Shown: one piece after another, positions 7,588 to 15,657 of the stretch | How the letters are laid out: each line of letters starts with the position of its first letter | How positions within the stretch are numbered: position 1 is the stretch's first letter | From: Saprospiraceae bacterium | Lineage (GTDB): Bacteria > Bacteroidota > Bacteroidia > Chitinophagales > Saprospiraceae | Direction of reading: 5' to 3' | NCBI GenBank assembly: GCA_020628855.1 | Contig: JAHDEL010000029.1 | Span: 1-38,689 of the forward strand | DNA: 38,689 nt | The notes under the pieces: model-generated | Database searches by the model: none | The model's input: only the letters and a program-made list of their open reading frames with translations | Told to the model about the DNA's origin: nothing | Translations under genes and position numbers: made by a program

Positions 7588-8829
7588 CTACTTTACTTTT
7601 GTCAGAATGATCGTGGTATTATGCCCACCAAATCCAAATGTATTTGATAAGATAGTTTCTACCTTTCTTTCTTGAGTTTGGTTGAAAGTCAAATTTAGCT
7701 TTGAATCTATATCGGGATCATCGGTATGATGATTAATCGTCGGGGGAATAGCTTGCTTCTGAAGTGCAAGTATACCTGCTATTGTCTCAATTGCTCCAGC
7801 AGCTCCCAATAAATGTCCTGTCATAGACTTTGTACTGCTGATATTCAAGTCATAGGCATTATCACCAAACACCGATTTAATAGCCTTGGTTTCTGCAATA
7901 TCTCCCAATGGCGTAGAAGTACCATGCACATTAATATAGTCTACATCGCTTGGGTTAATCTTTGCATCAGCAAGTGCATATTTCATAACATTTGATGCAC
8001 CTAATCCTTCTGGATGAGGAGCTGTGATATGATGCGCATCTGCAGACATACCAACGCCAATGACTTCAGCATACATCTTAGCACCTCTGGCTTTCGCGTG
8101 TTCATATTCTTCCAAAATCAAAGATCCAGCGCCCTCTCCAAGCACAAAACCATCTCTTTCTTTATCAAATGGTCGAGAAGCAGCCTGTGGATCATCATTA
8201 CGTTGGCTCAGTGCCTTCATAGAAGAGAATCCTCCCACTCCTGCCTTAGTAATGGCAGCTTCACTACCTCCGCTGATAATGATATCCGCTCTACCCCATC
8301 TGATGTAATCAAATGCATTAATTAGGGCATGAGATGAAGATGCACAAGCTGAGACAGTAGCATAATTAATACCCCTCAATCCATATTTTATAGAAATATG
8401 ACCAGGTGCAATATCAGCAATTAATTTGGGAATTAAGAATGGTGAATAGCGGGGCACATCATAAGTTGTGGATGCCTCTATATCTTGTTCAATAGTCTCG
8501 AACCCGCCTATTCCACTTCCCCAGATTACTCCAAATCTATCCAAATCAACTTTCTCAAGATCAATGCCGCTATCCTGCATCGCTTCTTCTGCAACCACTA
8601 GTGCATATTGAGAAAAAGGATCTATACGTCTTGCCTCTCTTCTGTGCATATGATCTTCAACATTGAAGGCTTTGAGTTCACAAGCAAATTGTGTCTTAAA
8701 GTTCTCAGGGTCGAATTTGGTGATTCTTCCTGCTCCACTTTTCCCTTCGAACAAGCCATTGGCATATTCTGTCAAGGTATTTCCGATAGGAGTTAAGGCA
8801 CCAAGACCAGTTATGACTACTCTTCTCAT
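7588..8829 (-). CDS. fabF: Beta-ketoacyl-ACP synthase II
   Basis: 413 residues, the usual length. It condenses malonyl-ACP with a growing acyl-ACP in fatty acid elongation. The catalytic triad is visible: Cys162 in VSACASSSHALINA, His in NVHGTSTPLGD (about residue 302) and His in STKSMTGHLLGAAGA (about residue 337), with the C-terminal glycine-rich NTFGFGGHN. It sits between acpP, its carrier-protein substrate, and rnc, the conserved acpP-fabF-rnc order. A strong hairpin with a T-tract lies in the acpP-fabF gap, so fabF is reached either by read-through or from a promoter in 8830-8935 that I cannot pinpoint. Confidence 0.97.
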   Translation of the reverse strand: MRRVVITGLGALTPIGNTLTEYANGLFEGKSGAGRITKFDPENFKTQFACELKAFNVEDHMHRREARRIDPFSQYALVVAEEAMQDSGIDLEKVDLDRFGVIWGSGIGGFETIEQDIEASTTYDVPRYSPFLIPKLIADIAPGHISIKYGLRGINYATVSACASSSHALINAFDYIRWGRADIIISGGSEAAITKAGVGGFSSMKALSQRNDDPQAASRPFDKERDGFVLGEGAGSLILEEYEHAKARGAKMYAEVIGVGMSADAHHITAPHPEGLGASNVMKYALADAKINPSDVDYINVHGTSTPLGDIAETKAIKSVFGDNAYDLNISSTKSMTGHLLGAAGAIETIAGILALQKQAIPPTINHHTDDPDIDSKLNLTFNQTQERKVETILSNTFGFGGHNTTIILTKVK

Positions 8830-8933
8830 TAAAGCAATTATTGACTAAAAATTGGATTTAATACAGAGTGCAAAGATACACAAATCTTGACAAGCTACTC
8901 TGCCTGGAACGCCAAGTCACAGACAAGGTATAA

Positions 8934-8969
8934 ACTAAAAAAGGACTACAACTTCTGATTGTAGTCCTT
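8934..8969 (-). terminator. Intrinsic terminator or attenuator downstream of acpP
   Basis: AAGGACTACAA (8941-8951) and TTGTAGTCCTT (8959-8969) form a perfect 11-bp stem with a 7-nt loop. Read on the minus strand it is followed by a run of T residues, so it terminates acpP transcripts about 27 nt after the acpP stop. As fabF follows on the same strand, it probably acts as a partial terminator that lets acpP be made in excess of fabF-rnc. Confidence 0.85.
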
Positions 8970-8995
8970 CTTTATAAGGTTGATAAAGCTCTCGA

Positions 8996-9232
8996 TTAGC
9001 TAGCTTGCTCAGTAAGATAATCGATAGCTTGACCTACTGTCGCAATATTTTCAGCTTGATCATCTGGAATCGAAACATCAAACTCCTTTTCAAATTCCAT
9101 AATAAGCTCAACAGTATCTAAAGAGTCAGCTCCTAAGTCATTTGTGAAGCTTGCCTCATTTGTTACTTCTGATTCATCGACTCCTAGTTTGTCGACAATA
9201 ATTTTTTTAACCTTATCAGCTATTTCAGACAT
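8996..9232 (-). CDS. acpP: Acyl carrier protein
   Basis: 78 residues, acidic and four-helical, the standard ACP size. Ser37 in [10 protein letters not shown] is the 4'-phosphopantetheine attachment site. It carries acyl intermediates of fatty acid synthesis and delivers them to FabF, encoded downstream. It is the first gene of the minus-strand run and is followed by a strong terminator hairpin, which fits the very high expression typical of ACP. Confidence 0.98.
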   Translation of the reverse strand: MSEIADKVKKIIVDKLGVDESEVTNEASFTNDLGADSLDTVELIMEFEKEFDVSIPDDQAENIATVGQAIDYLTEQAS

Positions 9233-9254
9233 AATACAATTAAATTTTGGACTG

Positions 9255-9285
9255 CAAATAAAAACATATCTCCTAATATGTGCAA
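9255..9285 (-). promoter_or_regulatory. Putative acpP promoter (TTG-N20-TTTATTTG)
   Basis: On the minus strand TTG (complement of 9283-9285) is followed after exactly 20 nt by TTTATTTG (complement of 9255-9262), one mismatch from TAnnTTTG. The -7 box ends 22 nt before the acpP ATG. Spacing and sequence fit the Bacteroidota primary-sigma promoter. Confidence 0.48.
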
Positions 9286-9519
9286 TTAGTTCCCCAAAAA
9301 ATACAGAATTTTCTCAAAGTTTGTAAAAACTTTTCCCTCGCTTAGGGAAACATTCGCTTCTCCCTGTACTGAACTCGCAAAAAATGACAAAATTATATTT
9401 TGCAAAAATTGCATTGAGCCTCCTTTGCTTCTGTTTGTGTCGTGATTTTCATCCAAAGTGAGACAAAAAATTGATGATGAATTGATGAAACTTGGATACA
9501 TTTTTGCACTAAGTTTTGC

Positions 9520-9527
9520 TATACTTG
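9520..9527 (+). promoter_or_regulatory. Putative -7 promoter box for pyk
   Basis: TATACTTG differs from TAnnTTTG at one base and ends 16 nt before the pyk ATG, the same distance as other candidate -7 boxes in this window. No clear -33 box is found. The 311-base gap 9233-9543 between the divergent acpP and pyk genes shows only this and the acpP promoter; I see no RNA gene or repeat in it. Confidence 0.35.
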
Positions 9528-9543
9528 TGATTAATACAGACTT

Positions 9544-10974
9544 ATGAAGATTAAGCATCAGAATACTAAAATTGTTGCAACCATTGGACCTGCTTGTTGG
9601 GAAAAAGAGCAGTTAAAAGAATTAATACAAGCCGGAGCAGACATCTTAAGATTGAATTGCTCTCACTCGGATCATCCTACAATGCAAAGGATTATCGCAG
9701 ACATTCTTGCGATTAATGAGCAATATGGCACTAACATAGGTATTCTTGTAGATCTCCAAGGCCCCAAGTTAAGAGTAGGTAAAATGAAGGATGGTGGTCA
9801 AGAAGTACCTACTGGAAGTTCTATCATTTTCACCAATGAACCATGTGAGGGGACATCTGAAAGAGCTTATATGAGCTATAAAGAATTTCCAAATGATGTC
9901 AAACCTGGAGACAGAGTCCTTTGTGATGATGGCAACTTAGTCTTTCAAGTTGAAGAAACTGACAACAAAAGTGAAGTTAAGCTTAAAGCAATCTTCGGTG
10001 GAGTGCTCAAATCCAATAAGGGTGTCAACCTCCCTGATACATCACTCAGTCTTCCAAGTCTTACTGAAAAAGATCGTAAGGACTTAGCATTTGCATTAAC
10101 GCAAGAGATTCATTGGATTGCACTTTCTTTTGTTAGATCTGCAACCGACATACACGAACTTAAAGAAGAAATAGCTGCAAAAGGACATTTGGCAAAAGTC
10201 ATTGCAAAGATTGAAAAACCAGAAGCAGTTGCAGACATTAAGGATATCATCAAAGCCACCGATGCTGTCATGGTAGCTAGAGGAGATCTCGGTGTGGAAA
10301 TACCTTTAGAGAAGATTCCATCTATTCAAAAAAATATTATATCCAGGTGCATTCAAAAAGCAAAGCCCGTAATAGTTGCTACCCAAATGATGGATAGTAT
10401 GACTACTAATCCTTCTCCTTCTCGGGCTGAAGTAGCAGACGTTGCTAATGCAGTTTTAGACGGAACAGATGCAGTAATGCTCAGTGGAGAGACCTCTGTA
10501 GGAAACCATCCAGCTCATGTTGTAGCAACCATGAGTAAGATAATTGCTGATGCAGAGAAGCATTATCAATTACAAGATAAAAGACCTAAACCGAATAAAT
10601 CATCAGAAACATTCTATAGTGATACCATCTGTATCAATGCAGCCAAAATCGCAGAGGACATCAAAGCCAAAGCAGTGTGCGGTCTGACGGTAACGGGATA
10701 TACAGCTTTCAAACTATCAAGCTACAGACCTAAGAGTAGAATTTTCATCTTTTCTTCAGTTAAACAAATACTGCCAACTTTCAACCTCATCTGGGGTGTA
10801 AAGTCATTTTACTATGACAAATTCGTATCAACTGATGCGACTATCCAGGATATAGAAGATATATTAAAAGAAAATGGTCATCTCAAGAAAGGTGACACCA
10901 TGGTCAATACTGGATCCATGCCATTGTATAAAAGATTTAGGTCGAATATGTTAAAAATTACAACCATAGAATAA
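9544..10974 (+). CDS. pyk: Pyruvate kinase
   Basis: 476 residues, the usual bacterial length. It transfers phosphate from phosphoenolpyruvate to ADP at the end of glycolysis. The N-terminus TKIVATIGPACWEKEQL and LRLNCSHSDH match the substrate- and K+-binding loop (Cys replaces the usual Phe in RLNFSH). The catalytic signature IAKIEKPEAVADI holds the essential Lys, followed by MVARGDLGVEIPLEKIPSIQ with the metal-binding Glu/Asp, and TQMMDSM. The C-terminal allosteric domain (about residues 350-476) is complete. It is transcribed divergently from acpP-fabF-rnc, a neighbourhood I recall from other Bacteroidota. The gap to the next gene is 75 nt, with a possible separate promoter. Confidence 0.97.
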   Translation: MKIKHQNTKIVATIGPACWEKEQLKELIQAGADILRLNCSHSDHPTMQRIIADILAINEQYGTNIGILVDLQGPKLRVGKMKDGGQEVPTGSSIIFTNEPCEGTSERAYMSYKEFPNDVKPGDRVLCDDGNLVFQVEETDNKSEVKLKAIFGGVLKSNKGVNLPDTSLSLPSLTEKDRKDLAFALTQEIHWIALSFVRSATDIHELKEEIAAKGHLAKVIAKIEKPEAVADIKDIIKATDAVMVARGDLGVEIPLEKIPSIQKNIISRCIQKAKPVIVATQMMDSMTTNPSPSRAEVADVANAVLDGTDAVMLSGETSVGNHPAHVVATMSKIIADAEKHYQLQDKRPKPNKSSETFYSDTICINAAKIAEDIKAKAVCGLTVTGYTAFKLSSYRPKSRIFIFSSVKQILPTFNLIWGVKSFYYDKFVSTDATIQDIEDILKENGHLKKGDTMVNTGSMPLYKRFRSNMLKITTIE

Positions 10975-10998
10975 ATTCAAATTTATTGTTGTTACAAA

Positions 10999-11039
10999 AG
11001 GAGTAATCTCTGCCCTATCTTCGTATAACATTTACTCCT
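10999..11039 (+). repeat. 8-bp inverted repeat before the TPR gene
   Basis: AGGAGTAA (10999-11006) and TTACTCCT (11032-11039) are exact inverted copies separated by 25 nt, ending 10 nt before the ATG at 11050. Between them lies TATCTTCG (11016-11023), a one-mismatch match to TAnnTTTG. It could be an operator around a promoter or a hairpin in the leader. No function can be assigned. Confidence 0.35.
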
Positions 11040-11049
11040 AATTCGTCTG

Positions 11050-12510
11050 ATGAAATACTTATATTTTTTGTGCTTGCTTATGAGTTACACTACAGTGTTC
11101 TCCCAGCAAGTATCAGAATCTGAACTGAATACAGAAACAGCTCTGATTGAAGCTCATCTTGCTAAACATCTCGGTGATGATACCAAAAGAGAAGAACAGC
11201 TAAAGGCTTGCATTGAGAATGATAGATCAAACCCAAACTATTATTACCAGCTTGCAAAATTCTATCTTGATCAAGATGATCCAAGAAATGCCTTGACATT
11301 TGCCGAAAAGGCAACCAAGTTGAATTCTTCTAACAAGTGGTTTGCGCTTCTTGAAGCAGATGTCCAAGAAACATTGCTTGATTACACATCAGCTAATGCG
11401 GCGCTAGAGCAAGCATTTGCAGTGGATGGCAAGGATCAGAATATATTATACAGAATAGCACATAATGCTTACAAGAATGGAGATAAAGGACGTGCTATCC
11501 AGACTCTCCAAAAAATCGAATCAATATTTGGAATCACAGAACGCTCATCGTATAAGATGCTCGATCTGTATAATTCAACAGAAGATTTCCAAAGTGGTTT
11601 GTCTGTTCTGAACAACTTACTGAAGTATGATTCGAAAAATATAAAACATCTGAATAATCTAGCTAATCAATATCTCTTGCTAAAAGATGAGAAAAACGCT
11701 GAGAAAGTGTATCGCAAAGTCTTAGCTATCGACCCTTCTAATGTAGATGCAAATGCGCATTTGGTCCAAAGGAACTTAAATCAAGCAAGTGACAGTGAGT
11801 ATCTCTATGCTATTACCCCTCTCATTGAAAATGAAAATGTTCCTTTTGATAATAAGATGTTGGAGCTCATTCCATATGTCGAAAAACTCTCAGAAACGCC
11901 TAACTCTGAGCATACACAAGCATTACAAGGTATATCTGATAGACTTATTGCTATGTATCCAAATGAAGCAAAGGCTCATGCCATCAGAGGAGACATCATG
12001 TACTTATCGGGAGAATTAGAATCTGCACTAAAGAGTTACAACTCCACCCTCAATCTGAATGACAAAGTCTATTCTGTTTGGACACAAAAAATGAATGTAC
12101 TTTTTGATTTGAATCAACAACGTGAGCTAAAGTCTTTTGCCGAAAAAAGTATTGATTATTATCCTAATGCATACGAAGGCTACTTTTGGTATGCACTTGC
12201 TTGCTATAAATCTGAAAACCTACAGGAAGGTCAAGGGTATCTAATGGATATGAAAATGGTTGCTGGTGGTAATCCGGATGCTGTAAATTATTTGACTTTG
12301 CTTACCTCAATGTATGACTCCAAGCGTGAAGGCAAAGATCAAATCTCTGCTTTAGTAAAATCCCAAGGGCTCAAACAAAGTAAGAATCCTTTAGTCTTAC
12401 ATATGGTAGGACTGGCCTATAAAGGATTATCAAATGACTCTGAGGCTGATAAATTTTACACTTTGGCGAAAAAATATGGGAATGTTTCGCTAGATGCAAA
12501 TCAGATTTGA
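11050..12510 (+). CDS. Secreted tetratricopeptide-repeat protein
   Basis: 486 residues. A signal peptide ends near residue 18 (YTTVFSQ). The rest is a helical array with TPR phrasing, for example NPNYYYQLAKFYLDQDDPRNALTFAEKATKL at about 54-90 (read in two adjoining parts), LLLKDEKNAEKVYRKVLAID at about 215-235 and GDIMYLSGELESALKSYNST near 312. TPR arrays are protein-interaction scaffolds; the signal peptide puts this one in the periplasm or at the outer membrane. It overlaps the EnvC-like gene by 17 bp. In many Bacteroidota, as I recall, a TPR protein, a DUF4292 lipoprotein and an EnvC-like protein are adjacent; here the DUF4292 member is absent. A role in assembling or regulating peptidoglycan hydrolysis complexes is likely by context. 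Confidence 0.85.
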   Translation: MKYLYFLCLLMSYTTVFSQQVSESELNTETALIEAHLAKHLGDDTKREEQLKACIENDRSNPNYYYQLAKFYLDQDDPRNALTFAEKATKLNSSNKWFALLEADVQETLLDYTSANAALEQAFAVDGKDQNILYRIAHNAYKNGDKGRAIQTLQKIESIFGITERSSYKMLDLYNSTEDFQSGLSVLNNLLKYDSKNIKHLNNLANQYLLLKDEKNAEKVYRKVLAIDPSNVDANAHLVQRNLNQASDSEYLYAITPLIENENVPFDNKMLELIPYVEKLSETPNSEHTQALQGISDRLIAMYPNEAKAHAIRGDIMYLSGELESALKSYNSTLNLNDKVYSVWTQKMNVLFDLNQQRELKSFAEKSIDYYPNAYEGYFWYALACYKSENLQEGQGYLMDMKMVAGGNPDAVNYLTLLTSMYDSKREGKDQISALVKSQGLKQSKNPLVLHMVGLAYKGLSNDSEADKFYTLAKKYGNVSLDANQI

Positions 12511-13612
12511 AAGTGTGAGATACTTACTCCTTATTATCCTATTTGGGCTAACAGCTAGTCTGATTGCTCAACAAGAAGATTTACTTCAACAACAAAAAGC
12601 ACTCAATAAGAAAATTGATCTTTCGAATTATTATCTCAGCACGATTAATGCCCAGACTTCAATTAGCACCGGTCAGCTCGTTGCAATCCAAGAGAATATC
12701 GATCTGAGCAGAGCTCTGGTATCTAATACAGAGCAACGGATTTCAATAATGGAGACAGAAGTTAATGCATTAGATCTAAAACTTGATTCTCTTGCTTGTC
12801 TGAAAACAGAACTCGAAAAAGAGTACCACGAAATCCTTGCTACCAATTATAAAAGAAATCTTGTCGTGAATCCTGCAAGACTTCTATTCTCAAGGGATCT
12901 TGCCACAAATATGATCACGCGTCAATTCCTAAGTAATAAGTATCAATCTTATCTCAAAGGGAAACAACAAGAGCTCTCAAATTTAACTCAGGATCTTGAC
13001 TCTTTATATAGTAAGAATGTCGTAGTCCTTAATCAAAGCCGAGTACTGGTAGACAGCCTACTCAACCAACAAAATGCGCTGAACACAGTGCTCGCTTTAG
13101 AAAAGCAAAAAATACAAGAGCTCAACAACTCTAAGACTCAGATTCAAACTACCATCTCTCTAGTACAATCAGAAAGAGAAAAAGTGAACTCAAATATTGA
13201 ACGATATATTGGACAACAAATAGACAAAACAGACGTCTCAACCGGAACCGTTGGCAAGATTGATTGGCCAATTAAAGGTGTCATTACTTCAAAGTTTGGT
13301 AGACACAGACATCCAACATTACCTGATGTTATGTTAATAAACAATGGCATTGATATTATTCCTTATAAAAGCAAAGAAGTACAATGCGTGTTAGCTGGTA
13401 CAGTTGTGAGAAGAGATGATTTACCAACAGGAATACTCATCCTTGTCAAAAGAGACAACTATTTCTTTTTGTATAGTCAATTGCAAGCTTCTCCCCTGAA
13501 CATAGGGGATGAGATATCAGAAAATGGTCTAATAGGTACTGTACGTGATGAACTCCATTTTGAGATTTGGGAAAGGAATAAGAAAATAAATCCCGAAAAC
13601 TGGTTAAACTAA
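12494..13612 (+). CDS. EnvC-like murein hydrolase activator with degenerate LytM domain
   Basis: 372 residues. A signal peptide (about 1-25, ending LTASLIAQQ) is followed by a long coiled coil (about 26-235, rich in Gln, Leu, Glu) and a C-terminal LytM/M23 domain (about 255-372): IDWPIKGVITSKFGRHRHP, NNGIDI, LHFEIWERNKKINPENWL. In active M23 peptidases the NNGIDI position reads HxGxD, with His as zinc ligand; here Asn replaces it and the later HxH is only LHFE. It is therefore predicted to be an inactive activator of an N-acetylmuramoyl-L-alanine amidase, as EnvC is, at cell division or growth sites in the periplasm. The start at 12494 overlaps the TPR stop by 17 bp, implying translational coupling. 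Confidence 0.88.
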   Translation: MQIRFESVRYLLLIILFGLTASLIAQQEDLLQQQKALNKKIDLSNYYLSTINAQTSISTGQLVAIQENIDLSRALVSNTEQRISIMETEVNALDLKLDSLACLKTELEKEYHEILATNYKRNLVVNPARLLFSRDLATNMITRQFLSNKYQSYLKGKQQELSNLTQDLDSLYSKNVVVLNQSRVLVDSLLNQQNALNTVLALEKQKIQELNNSKTQIQTTISLVQSEREKVNSNIERYIGQQIDKTDVSTGTVGKIDWPIKGVITSKFGRHRHPTLPDVMLINNGIDIIPYKSKEVQCVLAGTVVRRDDLPTGILILVKRDNYFFLYSQLQASPLNIGDEISENGLIGTVRDELHFEIWERNKKINPENWLN

Positions 13613-13718
13613 GTTGTATTTGTTAAGAATTACAACATTAGGCAGCAAATTGGTTAATGTCACGTTATGATGAAGTATTGAATTGGCATTGCCAACCGCA
13701 AGAGAGTACATTCGATTC

Positions 13719-14285
13719 ATGGAATTTACGTTACGCTATAAAGTCTCCGAAGAACAATTCATAGAAGCATGCGCTAACTATGAGTCTTGGGCACAGAAAA
13801 TTCTGTATGAAGAGCATTATTCAATAATGTTCCCCCTCTGTTGCAGATATGCAATAGATGAAGAACAAGCTCTGGATATACTCCATGATGGTTTTATTAA
13901 GGTTTTCAAAAATATTAGCCGGTACAAAATTGGTACTTCTCTTGTTGCGTGGATAAGAACCATAATGGTAAATACAGCAATAGATCAATACAGAAAAAAT
14001 ACAAAGCGCCGAGTTGATGATCTGGATGCAGCTTATGGAATCAGCGATGTTACCCCAGATGTTGTAAGCGAAATGTCAGCAAAAGATTTGCTGAGTTGCT
14101 TACAGCAGTTAACACCTGCTTATAGGGCTGTCTTTAATCTCTATGTCATTGAAGGATTTAGTCACAAAGAGATTGCAGGCAAATTAAATATAACAGAGAG
14201 TACATCTAGATCAAACTTGGTAAAAGCTAGGACTAAACTCAAAGCAATCATTAAGAACGCACAGATAGATCGTTATGATCGATAG
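13719..14285 (+). CDS. ECF (RpoE-like) RNA polymerase sigma factor
   Basis: 188 residues from ATG 13719; the frame also opens at TTG 13683, but the ATG gives a length matching the paralogue at 2047-2604 (185 aa). Region 2 is about residues 30-95 (EEQALDILHDGFIKVFKNI, then VAWIRTIMVNTAIDQYRKNT). Region 4 is about 125-180 with YRAVFNLYVIEGFSHKEIAG and the helix-turn-helix LNITESTSRSNLVKAR. The target regulon is unknown. It overlaps by 11 bp the start of the membrane-anchored barrel gene at 14275, so the pair is probably made and controlled together. An imperfect dyad GTTGTA-N12-TACAAC at 13613-13636 lies in the 106-nt leader after the EnvC-like gene. Confidence 0.92.
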   Translation: MEFTLRYKVSEEQFIEACANYESWAQKILYEEHYSIMFPLCCRYAIDEEQALDILHDGFIKVFKNISRYKIGTSLVAWIRTIMVNTAIDQYRKNTKRRVDDLDAAYGISDVTPDVVSEMSAKDLLSCLQQLTPAYRAVFNLYVIEGFSHKEIAGKLNITESTSRSNLVKARTKLKAIIKNAQIDRYDR

Positions 14286-15657
14286 ACATTTTGACGACAT
14301 ATTAAGAGACAAACTCCACTCGATGCGAATCGAGCAAGATGCAGATTGGTCAGTGTTTTCTGCCAAGCTTGATCTAGCTCTACAATCAGATGAAATATTT
14401 GATCAGTCAGTAGAACACAAGCTCGCTTCTTTTGACACCACTGCATTAACTCCAGATTGGGATAAGTTTGCACAAAAGCTTGAAAATCAACAATCATTTG
14501 ATGATGCTGTAAATCAAAAACTCCATCAAATTGATACAAGCAGAGTCTCAGAGCACTGGCTCTTACTCAAAGATAGACTTGAGCAAATCTTGGCTCTGAA
14601 AGAAAGAATGTTCTCAATCAAAATATTTGAATCCTTCTTAATCATTGCTTCACTATTAACTTTCGTTAATATTTCTCCTTGGTTATTAAACAAACCATCA
14701 TCTCAAATGGTGGAAACCCAGACTCAAATTAACAAACCAGATAATACTACGAATCTCCTTGTAGATTCTCTTGAGGAGCAACCAGAAATTATTCCTTCAG
14801 AAGCAGATAACACTCCTAATACATCATATATTAAGGAACCTATCTCTACAAAAAGAGTAACAATTCCGAATGCTGTCAGACAAGTTGAGAAACAGAGTAC
14901 TATTATTGCTCCCCCAGCAATTACATCAAACAATGCTCAAGCTCAGAAAAGAGCCCGTTCTCATTCATCATCACTCATTCCGGTGAGTACTCCCGAAGAG
15001 AAAGAGCAATTAGCTGCTAGTGCAGATATTGACAAAATAGCCTTGCATGCCTTACCGGAACAAAGCCCAACTATCAAATCTGACAAAGAAGTTGCTGTAG
15101 TTGCTGAGCATCCACGATTACATTTCCATGCCCTAACAGGAATTACAAATACATTTGTTTACTCTAAGCTTTATGCTGATCAATACCCTGGTAAATATTC
15201 TTATTTTAATAGAACACCAAGCATAACTATGGGTCTATTAGGGTCTATTGACATGAAGCATTTGAGCCTAGAGACAGGTCTACTGTTTTCACAAAGAAAA
15301 TTTGAAGACAACTCACCGAATACACTGACTGAAAGACTTATCTCAATACCAATAAATATTAAGGTTTCGTCGGACCAATACAAAAAATGGTCTGTCTATG
15401 CACTTGCAGGTCTACAAGGATCTATCATGTCTAGAACAACATTTAACGAATTGGCAAAGAGTAAATCAATTGACTATACTTATGCTAGTGTAAATGGGGG
15501 TATAGGATTACAACATAGATTTAGCAAGTATGGAGCCATCTATGCTCAAGCAAATTATGCTCATCATCTGACAAAAGATGGGATTGGAACTGCCGGGTTT
15601 CATTATGACCAGATTGGTTTAAATCTTGGTATAAAAGTGATCCCATTCAATTTCTAG
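14275..15657 (+). CDS. Membrane-anchored beta-barrel protein with triple cytoplasmic repeat, sigma partner
   Basis: 460 residues. Residues 1-105 hold three tandem copies of a 33-36-residue unit (F6-D-D ... W25 ... K31-L32; F42-D ... W62 ... K68-L69-E70; F75-D-D ... W95 ... R101-L102-E103). Residues about 116-138 are one membrane helix, about 140-275 a Pro/Ser/Thr/Glu-rich linker, and about 278-460 a beta-barrel-like domain ending in Phe. Bacteroidota commonly encode such proteins beside ECF sigma factors with one copy of a similar W-containing N-terminal motif; three copies are unusual in my experience. The predicted layout spans cytoplasm, inner membrane, periplasm and outer membrane. The cytoplasmic repeats are the likely sigma-contact region, by inference. 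Its stop abuts the convergent smpB stop with no gap. Confidence 0.75.
   Translation: MIDRHFDDILRDKLHSMRIEQDADWSVFSAKLDLALQSDEIFDQSVEHKLASFDTTALTPDWDKFAQKLENQQSFDDAVNQKLHQIDTSRVSEHWLLLKDRLEQILALKERMFSIKIFESFLIIASLLTFVNISPWLLNKPSSQMVETQTQINKPDNTTNLLVDSLEEQPEIIPSEADNTPNTSYIKEPISTKRVTIPNAVRQVEKQSTIIAPPAITSNNAQAQKRARSHSSSLIPVSTPEEKEQLAASADIDKIALHALPEQSPTIKSDKEVAVVAEHPRLHFHALTGITNTFVYSKLYADQYPGKYSYFNRTPSITMGLLGSIDMKHLSLETGLLFSQRKFEDNSPNTLTERLISIPINIKVSSDQYKKWSVYALAGLQGSIMSRTTFNELAKSKSIDYTYASVNGGIGLQHRFSKYGAIYAQANYAHHLTKDGIGTAGFHYDQIGLNLGIKVIPFNF
14290..14583 (+). repeat. Three tandem coding repeats (about 33-36 codons each)
   Basis: The codons for residues 6-103 of the barrel protein contain three diverged units of the form [F]-[D]-x-x-[LV]-x-x-K-L ... 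W-x-x-[FL]-x-x-[KR]-L. Phe-to-Trp spacings are 19, 20 and 20 residues. The DNA is too diverged to be a recent duplication; the pattern is visible only in protein. Confidence 0.7.

Noticed and set aside
8014-8325. Plus-strand frame of 103 codons inside fabF
   Set aside because: Shadow of the fabF coding strand, Ser/His-rich, with no motif; fabF is certain.
9286-9558. 90-codon minus-strand frame between acpP and pyk
   Set aside because: It covers the divergent promoter region and runs into the pyk start; composition is not protein-like and no motif is seen.
13613-13636. GTTGTA-N12-TACAAC dyad before the second sigma gene
   Set aside because: The stem is only 6 bp, AT-rich and without a T-tract; it is too weak to call a terminator or operator.
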